Shown here in pieces: positions 22,537 to 32,989 of a stretch of DNA of 64,000 nucleotides. Position 1 is the stretch's first letter, and every line of letters starts with the position of its first letter. A model generated the notes under the pieces. The model was given only the letters and a program-made list of their open reading frames with translations. It had not been told where the DNA came from and made no database searches. Source of the stretch: Cryptomeria japonica (taxonomy: Eukaryota; Streptophyta; Pinopsida; Cupressales; Cupressaceae); contig NC_081405.1 of the NCBI RefSeq assembly GCF_030272615.1, positions 471,870,008-471,934,007 on the forward strand. Direction: 5' to 3'. A program made the position numbers and the translations under genes.

Positions 22537-24272
22537 TGTCGTAAATTGTACACCCTTGCTAGGGTGGTACAATTTCACACTTAGGTTAGCACTCGTCTTA
22601 GTGTGTCTTGCATCTTGCATTTCTAATTTCCCTTTAAGCATTTAATTAATTAATTTAATTAAATCTAAAGTTCTGTTTCATCACTTCATACATCATAAAA
22701 TTGGCCCTTTACCCTAAGTGTGCCCCTTTTTATTTTATTCCTCCAATAAATTATTTAATCATAAACCCTAATTATGTCCTATTTCAACCTTTAAGTCCCG
22801 ATTCGCATATCAAAACACCTCGAAATTAGCTGTAACTTTGGGATTCGCTCTAATATCATCATATCTAACGACCTTGAAAATTTGGTGAAAAGTTGGTCGG
22901 ACCGTGGCAGGAATGCACATGGTCCTTGGCTTTTTTCCCGAAATTTCGGGAGCACAATTGTATGATATTATAATGCTTAACCCCAAAATATTGGCGCGAA
23001 ATTCAATTCCTAGGTCGGCCTAGAGGCGGAATTAAGTCGAAATTAAGATCTAGGGTTTCATACATAAGAGCTTTCTTTCTTGATTTGAAGGCAACTAAGA
23101 ACTAAGATCTATTTATCTAAGAATCTAAGAGCATGTTTTTGGAGCATAAGGAGCCTTCTATGTAGTGAAAGAGAAGCCTATGTGGAGTCTTCAACAACAT
23201 TCAACAACATTCATCAAGCATTTGTCAAGCATTCATCATCAATTAGGAGCCTTGAAGACATTGAAGAGTAATAGGAGATCTAGTGGCAATATCTGTCCCT
23301 TGGGGATTGGTATGATTTCATGTTATTTTCATGTCTTTGTATGAGCTTCTTTACATCAATTTGCACATCTACATTCATGCTTTAGATCATTTAGTGTATT
23401 TGGTTTGAAGCATTCACATTTACATTCACATTTACATTCACATATACATTTAGGGTTTACTCTCATGCGTAGGGTAGCTCTAGTTTCTTATCATTTAGGA
23501 TCTTGCATACACACAAGGTTCTAGCACACACATTTTCAGTACATTATTGGCTATTTGTGGAGGTGGAAATCACCAACACAGGGGTTTGACTGAGGCAAAA
23601 CCCCATATAGCCACCCAAACCTTCCCTTTTCAATTGCAAGTACAGAAACAAGCATCCGAAGGCAATTTCAGATTTGGAAAAGGCATCAGAACCATTCAGA
23701 AGTCTCAGAAGTGCAGAAATCTGTCAAGGACAAGGGCGTGGCGCCTTGGTCCTGCCCAAGATAGGGGCGTGGTGCCCTGGTCCTGCCCAGGACAGGGGCG
23801 TGGCGCCCTAGTCCCTTCATTTTGCAGTCAAATTTGACAGGTTGCAGACTTAGGACCTCCAGTTTGCAGTGTCTCAGTTGCAGCCTCCTGTTTGCAGAAA
23901 CAGGACAGTGGCATGGCACCCTGGTCCAGGTCAATTTTGTTTAATTTGCAGCATCAGGTACACATCCAAAATCCTCCCCCTTTCATGCTTTCAGTATCTC
24001 AGTTTCAGATCTGCAAGTTTGTGCAATTTTGAGTTCATTTATGCTTCATTCTTTATCTCCTAATCTAGTTGATCATTCAAACGTTAGTTTTTCTCATCAT
24101 TTGCAACAAGAGGAATAGAAACCCTAAGAGATAATCCTTGGCTCTCTCTTTCCCACAAGAAGTAGCCAAAGTGAGCTATCTCCCTAGGCTCTGTCGTATT
24201 CCCAATGTGTTGGCAAAAGTGGGATTAGGCCCTAGTCACCCGATCTCGCTTTTCTCGCCACCACAGTTGTCT
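22537..24272 (+). mobile_element. LTR (TGTCGTAAATTG family) and leader fragment
   Basis: The LTR starts TGTCGTAAATTGTACACCC with a small hairpin (GTACACCCTTGCTAGGGTGGTAC region at about 22547-22569). It probably ends near 23577 (ATCACCAACA), followed by a leader beginning CAGGGGTTTGACTGAGG. The leader holds a GC-rich minisatellite and breaks off against a Copia LTR piece at about 24273. There is no coding region. Confidence 0.45.
23722..23934. repeat. GC-rich 36 bp minisatellite
   Basis: Three adjacent units of about 36 bp around GGGGCGTGGCGCCCTGGTCC lie at about 23727-23815, with a diverged fourth at 23899-23933. The core resembles the CGCCCTGGTCC / GACAGGAGCG motif of the hairpin array at 20-21 kb, although the host LTR is of another family. 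Confidence 0.75.
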
Positions 24273-24398
24273 ACCACCAAGGAAGGGAGTATGGTATAGT
24301 CGGATCAATTGTAATCCTTGGCCGACCACCTTTGGTCTTCTGCTTTGTAATAATTGCATGTGCGAATAAAGATATATTTTACTCCTGTATCTGGTATG
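24273..24398 (+). mobile_element. Copia-type LTR fragment (3' part)
   Basis: CCAAGGAAGGGAGTATGG through CCTGTATCTGGTA repeats the 3' half of the LTR at 22257-22436 and part of 57940-58030. The 5' half is missing. Confidence 0.6.
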
Positions 24399-24899
24399 CA
24401 TTGTTTATTGTTATTTGTAATATTACTCCCTTATTTAATTATCAAATATAGCAGTAAACAACCATGAATGAGGGTTTCCATCCCTGTAAAAAAAACTTTT
24501 AGCTCTTTGATGATCGTTGAGTGTGACCACACTTTGAAGCAAAGGGTTTCCGTCCTTGGCTCCAATACACCATTGGGGTTTTCATCCCATAGGCAAGGGT
24601 TTGACTCTTTGGCACAAAAATCTGCCCAGAGAAGTAAACAAACATCCCAATCCTGTATATCCCCATAATGAGACCCCCATCCTCCTTTTATAACCTGCCT
24701 TGGGAAACTTTTGGAAAGTTATTAATTAAAAGCACTTTATAAAATATTTAACCTTATGTCTCCGGAAAGTGACTTTATTTAAATATTAAATATCTCAACC
24801 TTAGTCACTTAAAAATAATTAATTAAAGTTGTCATTAAATATACTTTTGTCCGACAACTTGAAAATTAATAATTTTCTATCGTAAATGGGGACATTACA
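24399..24899 (-). mobile_element. LTR fragment (minus), TGTAATGTCCCC family
   Basis: The plus strand ends GGGGACATTACA at 24899, the reverse complement of the TGTAATGTCCCC start seen at 25439, 27111 and 63189. A TATA-like element (complement of CCTCCTTTTATAACC, about 24681-24695) fits an LTR promoter. The other end is not defined. Confidence 0.55.
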
Positions 24900-25438
24900 C
24901 CAATTAAGGGGGCTGAGATCAGAGGATGGAATAACATTGATGATCCTGCAGGGAGTTTAGAATCCTTGGGTAATGATGAGATCTCAGCAGGGAGATTGAA
25001 CCCTGATGATGTTAGCATCCCCACTGCCAAAATGTCCCAAACTTTAACGTGGGGAAAAAGCTATTCCCACTGGGAATGGCTGGATAAAAATTACTAAGGA
25101 TAAAAGGAAAAAGAGGAGCAAGGAAGTGGCAGAACCCTGCTCAAAGAGGAAGGAGATTGAGGACAAGCTTCCTAAATGCTTTGACAAGTTTAGGAATGCT
25201 ATGGACACCTCCCATTGATATCTTCTAATGATCTTTAATTGCTTCTAATGATCTTTAATTGCTCTTCTTGGAATGTAAGGGGGCTAGAAACCCTTAAGAG
25301 GAAATATATTGTTAGGATATATTCAAACATGGATATACACAAAGATGGTGTCCCGCTTTGAGAAATTAAGGCTGTTAATTTTACTCTTGAAACTAGCCTG
25401 AATTTTATTTGGAAAGAATCTTCCCATTATTTTACTAA
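24900..25438 (+). pseudogene. LINE fragment: end of ORF1 and start of ORF2 (left part)
   Basis: The translation includes KKKRSKEVAEPCSKRKEIED (about 25108-25167) and then SWNVRGLETLKRK (about 25267-25305), the typical start of the endonuclease domain of plant LINE ORF2. AVNFTLETSLNFIWKESS (about 25372-25425) follows, with one stop and no long intact frame. A 21 bp segment (CTTCTAATGATCTTTAATTG) is duplicated at 25220-25262. The sequence is split at 25438 by a solo LTR with target duplication ACTAA and resumes at 28448. Confidence 0.7.
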
Positions 25439-28400
25439 TGTAATGTCCCCTTATCTGGGTGACATGAGATGAGTTGGGGTTGACCTACTATTCGAGTTCC
25501 CGTAGGTCAATGACATGGTTAGGGGACTCATTCTGAGGGTCATGGAGCTTTGCAGGGGCTCTGTGAGCCATTTTGGTCCTTTAGACGACAGTTCCTATTT
25601 TTAGGGAGAATTGGTAGTTGACTGAATGACCACTTGGGGGACCAAGGATGTAGTATCCCTTGGCTAATCTGACCCTGTTTCGCCTATTTGAACCCCAAGG
25701 AATATTGTCAAACACTTGGCATACAATGTTTGAAGCCGCTGTAGTGAATTCTTTATTTGTCTTCTTTGGGTTTGTAGGCTGCAAATGAAGTTATGGAAAG
25801 CTTCTAACAATGCAAAGTTGTTATAGAAATGATATGCTAGCTGTTTTAGACCTTACACACATGGAATGACTGAAATTAACTAGTACAGCTAGTAGACATT
25901 AAGACAAACACTTGTCATGCATCCCAAAGTACACCTACAGCCATTAGGCATTTAAGCAAACAGTTGGCATGAAAGCTAAGTGGCTGATCAATGTTGAATG
26001 TCACCTGGAATATCAATCAACCCCAATCTGTAGGTGATGAAGGCGGCTACAGGGGTTTGCAGAATGTAGAAGAAGCAGCCAAAGACTCCTTATTCAATCT
26101 TCATTATAAATTTGAACAAACATCTCCAATTTGGTCTCCACAAAGACCACAAAATTGGCAAGGTACTAAAGCATTTACTGTAGCGATTTACTATTCACAG
26201 GTATTGTAGCGCACTGTTCACGTGCACTGTAGCAGCAAATAAACCCTCTGTATGATGTTCTCAGTCTGCCATATACATATGCCTTCAGCTATGCCAATAA
26301 ATCTGAAAATAAATCCCCAATCAGCACAATGTCAACTTCTGGATGAAGCCAACCCTAGGAGCAACTTCAGATGAATATCTCACACCCTCAGATTGCTGAT
26401 GCAATGAAGTCTTCACGTTCTCCAATGCCGATACTCTGGACAAGCTGCAGAAACCCCAGCTTCTTCTCCAAAGCCAAGAGACAAGTCTTCTCATCAAAAA
26501 TAACAATGATCAATCTCCCTCCTCTTCTTTTCAAAAGCCTTATATATATTTCCCATGAAGGTTCGATTTTCTCCAATAAGACATTAAATCAATTAATGAT
26601 ATTAAATGACATTTAATGATATAATATTTTCACTTTGTCATTTAATATTTCACCTTGGTAAAAAAAACCACAATTAATTAATTAAATGGTCCCCTTTAAT
26701 GATACTTGGACCCTTCCTTAAGTTATAATATAAAATTATATTATAACTTAATAATATAAGCTCAAAACATTAATGTTTATTTAAACTAAATAAACATTAA
26801 TATCTTCATTAATATTCAACATTTTTGAACGCCGTCTGAACTGGGAGTTGACATGATGAAGCTGCATATGACCATACCCCCTTTACTAAAAATAGCAGGG
26901 GTCCATCTCTAACATCCCAAGATTTACTAAAAATAGGAAGTAGAGCAAATGATGTCCGAATGATGCCAAACGAAGACCAAACTGAAGCACTCTGAACACT
27001 GGAGATGATACCAATCCTCAAAAGACCCTCTATCCAACACATTAGCCTACGAGGGTCAAGATAATAGGCTAATCTCACAAAATCCAAGTCTGCTAAAATG
27101 GGGACATTACAAAGGAGTAGAGTAGGATCCTTTTGAGCAGTTACAGGTGTTTGGAGAGAAGTTCCTACTTTTTAGGGTGATTCCCTACTTTTTAGGAGGT
27201 TGTGACAGTTTCCATATTTGAGGTTCCACGGGACCATACCATGGTTTCAGTTTCAGGAAGATTGGGTGTGTTTTCTAGTTTCTAGGAGTATCCCTAGATT
27301 TTAGGGATGGGACTGCCAGTTGGCCCATCTTGTCCGACATCAGTCACAGACAGGTGACGAAGTCAGATTCATGTTTGGTTGGTTATTTTGGGCTATTATT
27401 GGATCTATGGAAATATTTTAATATATTTAAATATTTTTTAAGTTAGCGATTAAATAAATTAAAATAAGGCTATGTATTATAGCCATTTTGGAGTAATAAG
27501 GGATTTTTGGCTTCATTTGGTTTGATATGCCTATGTGTTATAGCTCGTTGGAAAGGTCTTGAACTTTGCTACATGATTCTCACCTCCCGGAGTCGTTTTG
27601 GATGCTTGAAGGTATTTATTCGCAATAAAGTGATATTTTTCTATAGTTTGACGCCATAATTGGGAAATTGTCACTTTAATTATAAAGCGCAAGCTTTATT
27701 ATTCTTTAGGGTTCGACTTGCAAAGGGAAAGGAGTTATAAGGAGATGAAAACCTAATTGAGAGCATCTTTGATCATTTTGAAACTTGTGAATTTGGGAAT
27801 TGCTCTGGAAGAGTGATTTTGGTCTGGGACGTAAACCCTAGGTCTGAACTTGTTGGGACGTAGCGCTCAGTAGGAGTTGATAGTGAATTTATCCAGGATT
27901 GCACAGAGATTGTCAGAGGTAGAAGACACATCTTCTTGGCCTGAAGATTCAGCATGCATATTGGGGGTTTCAACAGGGCGGCTGGTCTATTTCAGTTGGC
28001 ACGTGATTTGCAGCAGCTTCCACGCCTCCTTTGCAACCACACCTTGTTTGTATGTTGGCTTGAAGGGTTGTATTCAACTTATTTGGTCTTCCTTGTTCGT
28101 TGCCAGTAATATTCCTCCATCTGGCATCAATCCAGATTGAGAACAACTCCAAATAAATGTATGGATTCTTGCTGAATACAAAACTAGGTTATTTGCCTTG
28201 TATGATTTGCCGTATTTTCAGATTGCTTAAGTGTTCTTACATATGAACATTGTTTACTGTTTTATTTCACAGTTGTTGCTATTTATCAATTACTTTACTT
28301 ATAACATCAAAACCCAAAGAGAAACAATCCCTTTCTGCAACTTCTGTCTACTCTATAAGATCACCGGAAAATCACAAAATATAGTATGTTTAATTAAGAA

Positions 28401-28442
28401 TTTACAGCAGCAACAGCAAAAGGATCCATTTGGGATCTTTCA
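25439..28442 (+). mobile_element. Solo LTR (plus), target duplication ACTAA, outer of a nested pair
   Basis: It starts TGTAATGTCCCC at 25439 and ends ...GATCTTTCA at 28442. ACTAA stands at both 25434-25438 and 28443-28447, a 5 bp target duplication. Removing the inner insertion leaves about 1.54 kb. The target is a LINE coding region, which confirms the borders because the LINE translation continues on the other side. The ORFs inside are short and not credible. Confidence 0.85.
25649..27111 (-). mobile_element. Solo LTR (minus), target duplication AAGGA, inner of a nested pair
   Basis: The plus strand opens TGTAGTATCCC at 25649 and closes GGGGACATTACA at 27111 (1463 bp). AAGGA is at 25644-25648 and 27112-27116. 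Its minus-strand start TGTAATGTCCCC places it in the same family as the LTR it landed in, in the opposite orientation. It is therefore younger than the outer LTR. Confidence 0.88.
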
Positions 28443-28447
28443 ACTAA

Positions 28448-28800
28448 GCAACCAAGGGTAAGGGAGGCTCAGCCATCCTTCTATCCAACAAATGGGCTCA
28501 TTATTTTACAAATTTCTCCTTTGTCAAAGTTGGCTACTTTTGTTAGAGGTCATGCAAATCAGGTTCTATTTTCCTATGTAAGAGGCACTGGGTGATCCTA
28601 TGAATTTTCTCTGTATCTTGTATCGGGAGATTAAAAATAATTGGATCACATTGTCTTTGAAAATATCTGATGTAAATGCTGTGCATTTGCTGTGTGATGG
28701 TCTTCTTTGTTACTAGCATTCCAAATAGAATGGTGTCTGAATTTTGATAATATCCTATCATGTTTCCTTTTCATTAACTGTTCTTTGTTTTGGGCACGCA
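28448..28800 (+). pseudogene. LINE fragment: endonuclease, right part
   Basis: Directly after the right ACTAA copy the frame ATKGKGGSAILLSNKW appears, the continuation of the endonuclease domain begun at 25267 (one base out of frame). The match fades after about 28700, and the 3' limit is uncertain. Confidence 0.6.
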
Positions 28801-29422
28801 TACTTAATCCCATGCATGACAAGAGTCATCCTAGAGAGCTTTGGTACCACTGTGGGAAAATATTTGATAGAGGAGTAGAATTTGCAGAAAAGAGAAGCAT
28901 TTTTATTCATAGGGACTCTGCCACATACATTTGATTAAGATATATTTTTATAATAGCTTTAAATCAATTCTGCTAGTTACAATATGTTTCATAAAATTTA
29001 TAATAAAAATGGCCACATGAGACCCCAACATTATAGGTGATTTTGTGAAACTTACTATATTGTATTTATTACACTTAAAATAGTTATTATTGTGTGTTAT
29101 ATTGTATGAGGATCATTATAAATTCATTGCTTCTAGTGTCATTTAAATCCTTCTTATAAATGTTCCAGTTGTGTGTCATGTGTATAAGCTTTGAATTAAC
29201 ATTTAGTTTGTAGATGGTAAGTGTGTTTATCCTAGATGAAAAATGTTTTCGTACTGGTTGTCTCCACATTTGCCATTGTTTTTTCTCATGCACTATCTTA
29301 TTTGTGAGGAGTCTGGCAAAGTTTTGGTTTAAGAGTGCAGCCTTTACTAATGGGAATGCATGATGTCTGAAGGGATGAATTTTGTGTGGCTTTCCTCTGG
29401 TATTTCAAATTGTGTCTACCAG
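28801..29422. other. End of intron 2, nothing recognised
   Basis: AT-rich intron sequence leading to the acceptor GTCTACCAG of exon 3. No repeat termini or ORF of note. Confidence 0.5.
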
Positions 29423-29532
29423 GTGGCTGCAGAGACAATTCGCTTGTTGAATCCTGTACGGTCAGCTTTGCCATTTCTGGTTACCACTGCAGATGGTGCA
29501 AGTGACATCATAACTGAGGAGGTTCGCTTGAG
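29423..29532 (+). CDS. AspRS: AspRS exon 3: OB-fold to catalytic core linker
   Basis: It encodes residues 165-200 plus two bases of Arg201. It reads VAAETIRLLNPVRSALPFLV, then TTADGASDIITEEVRLR. The LLNPVR...LPF pattern is the standard end of the AspRS anticodon domain, and [14 protein letters not shown] across the next junction is the start of the catalytic core. The donor is AG|GTAATT; the 92 bp intron 3 follows. Confidence 0.92.
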
Positions 29533-29624
29533 GTAATTCTTCTGGAAAATCCTTGTCCAATGCTTCTCTTCAAGGTCTATCCTCATTTGTGAGTGAATTT
29601 GTGTTCAGTTCAATGGTTTGGCAG

Positions 29625-29736
29625 GTATCGATACATTGATCTACGGCGTCAACAAATGAATAATAATCTACGACTTCGGCACAAAGTTTCAAAGGTTATA
29701 CGGCAATACTTAGAAGATGTACATGGCTTTGTAGAG
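29625..29736 (+). CDS. AspRS: AspRS exon 4: class II motif 1
   Basis: It completes Arg201 and encodes residues 202-238. [20 protein letters not shown] is followed by [17 protein letters not shown], the motif 1 helix and strand used for dimerisation in class II synthetases. The acceptor is GGCAG and the donor GAG|GTAGAA, phase 0. Confidence 0.93.
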
Positions 29737-29999
29737 GTAGAAAATATATCTTAAGTTTTTCAATTTATATATAGTTTATGCCCATGAGATGGTTTGAGAA
29801 GTTAAAATATATATACTTATAAAGAAATTCTGGTTATGTTTGTTCACATTTTGTGGTGGTAGTGTTAATATCATTCTATTTCATCCTGATGGTCTGTAAT
29901 GATAGTGGTTTGTCTGAGCGGATTTTGAAAAATAACTTGATTTTTCATGATGCTTCTTCTATTAATTTTTTAAAATATTTGATAAATTTTATGCAACAG

Positions 30000-30071
30000 A
30001 TTGAAACTCCAATTTTGTCAAAATCTACACCTGAAGGTGCCCGTGACTATCTTGTTCCATCTCGGATTCAG
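30000..30071 (+). CDS. AspRS: AspRS exon 5: motif 1 end and flipping loop
   Basis: It encodes residues 239-262, [20 protein letters not shown] followed by SRIQ. TPIL ends motif 1; [13 protein letters not shown] is the loop that closes on bound aspartate and ATP in bacterial-type AspRS. It has 72 bp in phase 0; the donor is CAG|GTATAG. The intron that follows is 29.4 kb. Confidence 0.93.
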
Positions 30072-31250
30072 GTATAGCCACTGTTCCGTTTCCAGAATTC
30101 ATTGGAAATTTTGAAGCTTTGTTATCATCTATGGCTATATTTCATTCATTTATATGCAAGCTAGTTACACTGCACAACTGAATGTATGAAAATAAGAGAC
30201 TGAGTTAGGAAAGTTTATTCAGAAATCATTTTCTAATGTTTAGAGAGGTCGAATATTCCCTTTTGTACAAGGTTGATAATTTTTTATCAGACTCTTCGTC
30301 AAGCAGAATTACATTCATCATTTTTTTAATTTGAGAGGAGGCTCTTATTTTTATCGTGGATGGAACATTTACATTTGTTTTTTCCAATTGACGTCCATAC
30401 TCTTTTGTTCTGATAGTGCTTTAATTCTTCTGGGTCATGCAAAATATTTCTCCCTTTTGTGTCTCTTGATTTTATAGTTACATTCAAATACACCATGCCA
30501 TATTGTTCATGAAGATCTATGCCCAATTGCTACGTGGTTCATTGTTGTGATCATATCACATTCATGATTTGACATCGGAAACTTAGCTAATGTTCCTAGA
30601 TTCTTAAATCTGATATAAACTGGCCCGTCAAAAAAAGAATTTTAATTAAATTAAATCCTTCATGTACAACACAAAACTGTTTTGTTCATGAAGTGTTGCA
30701 ATAAATTTATTTCTTTCTCATATAGCAGTGATAGCAGCACAACTCAAAAGTGGCGGCCAGCTTTGGTGTCAAGTTTAAATTTCACTCACCAACTTTCAAT
30801 AGCAATAAGAAGTAAATGAATACCTTGATATTTGGAAATGACATGCCAATGCTTGATTCAAATGTCAGTAAACTTTGAACATTTAAGTGCACTTGTGAAT
30901 CTTGTGTGAGTCCACAAATAGATTGGCTAGGAGGGTTTTCATCCATAAGGTTTCCATTGTATGTTGAAGATTAACAATTGCTCTCTTCTCCAAAACTAGG
31001 GTTTGTAAAAATGAAATGCCAAGAATACCCTTTCCATTCTCAATTTTCCTCTTTATACTCTTTTCAAAAATAATAAAATCTTATTTTTCGTAACCTTTTA
31101 ATTTTTTGCTGAATTGACCTTTTAATTTTACTTTATTTTTGAGCCCAAAAATAAGTCACTTTTATGTCTCCATATAACAACCCCTTTTTAAATAATTAAA
31201 CATGGGCTGTCTTCTCCCCTATCAATTGGGCTAGTGGAGTTGAGTCCCAC
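30072..31250. other. Start of intron 5, nothing recognised
   Basis: Non-coding. No transposon termini or long ORF were identified in about 1.2 kb. Confidence 0.5.
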
Positions 31251-31254
31251 ATCT

Positions 31255-32845
31255 CTTGCAATAAGATTGAGTGGCAACCACCCCAATATGGGTGGTACAA
31301 ATTGAATTTCAATGGAGTGTCAAGAGGCAATTCGGGTATGTTGGGGGCTCAAAAGGTCAAGTCATATGCAGTTGATTGAGAGTGCTTTCTAGGGGAACAA
31401 ACAATGAAGCCGAGCATCGGGCTCTCATTTTAGGACTGAGATTGTGTATAGATCTTAGAATAGTTAATCTAATTGTAGGAGATTCAATGATAGTCATTAA
31501 TGCTCTTAGAGGCAAATCAGTGCAAGGGTGGAAATTAAAAGCTCTCTTGGATATTGCTTTAGAACTGTTATTTAAGTTGAATTATCACATAGCCATTCAT
31601 ATCTATTAGGAGGCTAATGGTGAAGCAGACTCCCTTGCCAATTGGGCTATGACAGTTGGAATCAAGTTTCGATGGGGTCCATTTGACAAGACATCGTGTA
31701 ATCTTTCGCCCCAAACACATTAAGATATGAGCAAGAAATCATCATTCATTTGGGAAACTTGGCTTCACATGTTTGAATGATTTCGCTAACGGGTGGCTTT
31801 TGTGGGAGGAAGGTTGATGACAACATGCGCTTCTCCTACTCCAAGTTGAGTGTCTTGTACCATGCTTAAAAATGATACAAAAGATTATTTTGTACGAGGT
31901 AATCTATCCATTCAAGTTTCGGGCGAGTGTAGGATAATTTCAAGATGTGGCCATTATTTCACACATTTGAATTGGTTGCCTTGCATGATATAATTTGGAT
32001 GGGGCCTTTTTCTTCGGTGATGGTTGGTGAATACCATATGTTCCTGTGCTGGAGAATCACTTGATGATGAACACTCCCATAAGATTAGTTTTCTCTCAAA
32101 GATAGATGGTCTTCTTGGGAGAAATATTAGATCTTAGGTTAAAGATGGTGTTCAAAACACACCATGGTCTCATTTTGAGGTAGTTAAGCTTGTGCAGGGG
32201 GAAGATTTCATGGTCATCGATAAGCGATACAGAGTAAACACCGACATTTCCTCTGGCTTTGCGGCTCCTTTGCTAGATTTAGGGGAACAAAAGGACATGG
32301 TTTGGGCCTTGGCACAAACATTGATCAAGAAGATTTTTCTTGAGGAATCGGAGGAGGTTCTCCAAATGGTGAGATTGGGTGTGGGTATTCCAACATTGAA
32401 GGACATCTCAAGGCTTCTGGTTAAAGAGGCTATGGTTGAATGGCATCCCTCTCTATCTAAATTTTGTACCAACATTTTAATGCAACATCGTCATAAGGTA
32501 GCGTGGGGGTGTGCTTTTTTGAAAGAGATAACAAACTTGGAGCCCACCTATGGCATGTAGTGGTTGTTTGAATTTGTAAACCAAGAACAGGGGCAGGATA
32601 TATAGGGTATGGATTCTTGTTACTAGTATTAAATACAACATATATCCTATAAAAGTTCAGTATAGATAGTAGATGAGTTGGGATTTTGATATAATTCGGT
32701 GGATTAGCAGTATAGAAAGACATTGATGACATTAGGATTTGTTTTTACCAAATCTCGACCTCATTGGTCTTTGGTTTGTATTGGGTGAGAGCCCAAGAAC
32801 TCATGTAGATATTTTTATTGACCTATGCTGCAGCTTAAAAAAAAA
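31255..32845 (+). pseudogene. LINE 3' end: RNase H domain and poly-A tail
   Basis: The translation shows a plant LINE RNase H domain: YKLNFNGVSRGNSG (first acidic residue replaced by Gly), then LSRGTNNEAEHRALILGL, IVGDSMIVINALRG, and after an in-frame TAG EANGEADSLANWAM. Spacing of the E, D and D residues fits the domain. A 122-codon open stretch at 32192-32560 and UTR-like sequence follow, and an A-run at about 32836-32844 marks the poly-A end. It is sense to the host gene. The 5' portion is absent. Confidence 0.75.
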
Positions 32846-32989
32846 GATAAGTTCTCTTCTTATTTTCTACTTTATGACAATTTAAATATTTAATTATTTA
32901 ATAATTTAATTTTTTTCTGCACAACCACCAAAGCTACAAAAAATATTAAAATAGCACAAAATATGAATTTTGACCACACCATCAATGCC

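Noticed and set aside
24900..25438. A host gene exon cluster with SWNVRGL
   Set aside because: The motif is the start of a LINE endonuclease, and the sequence has stops and is followed by its own continuation after an LTR insertion.
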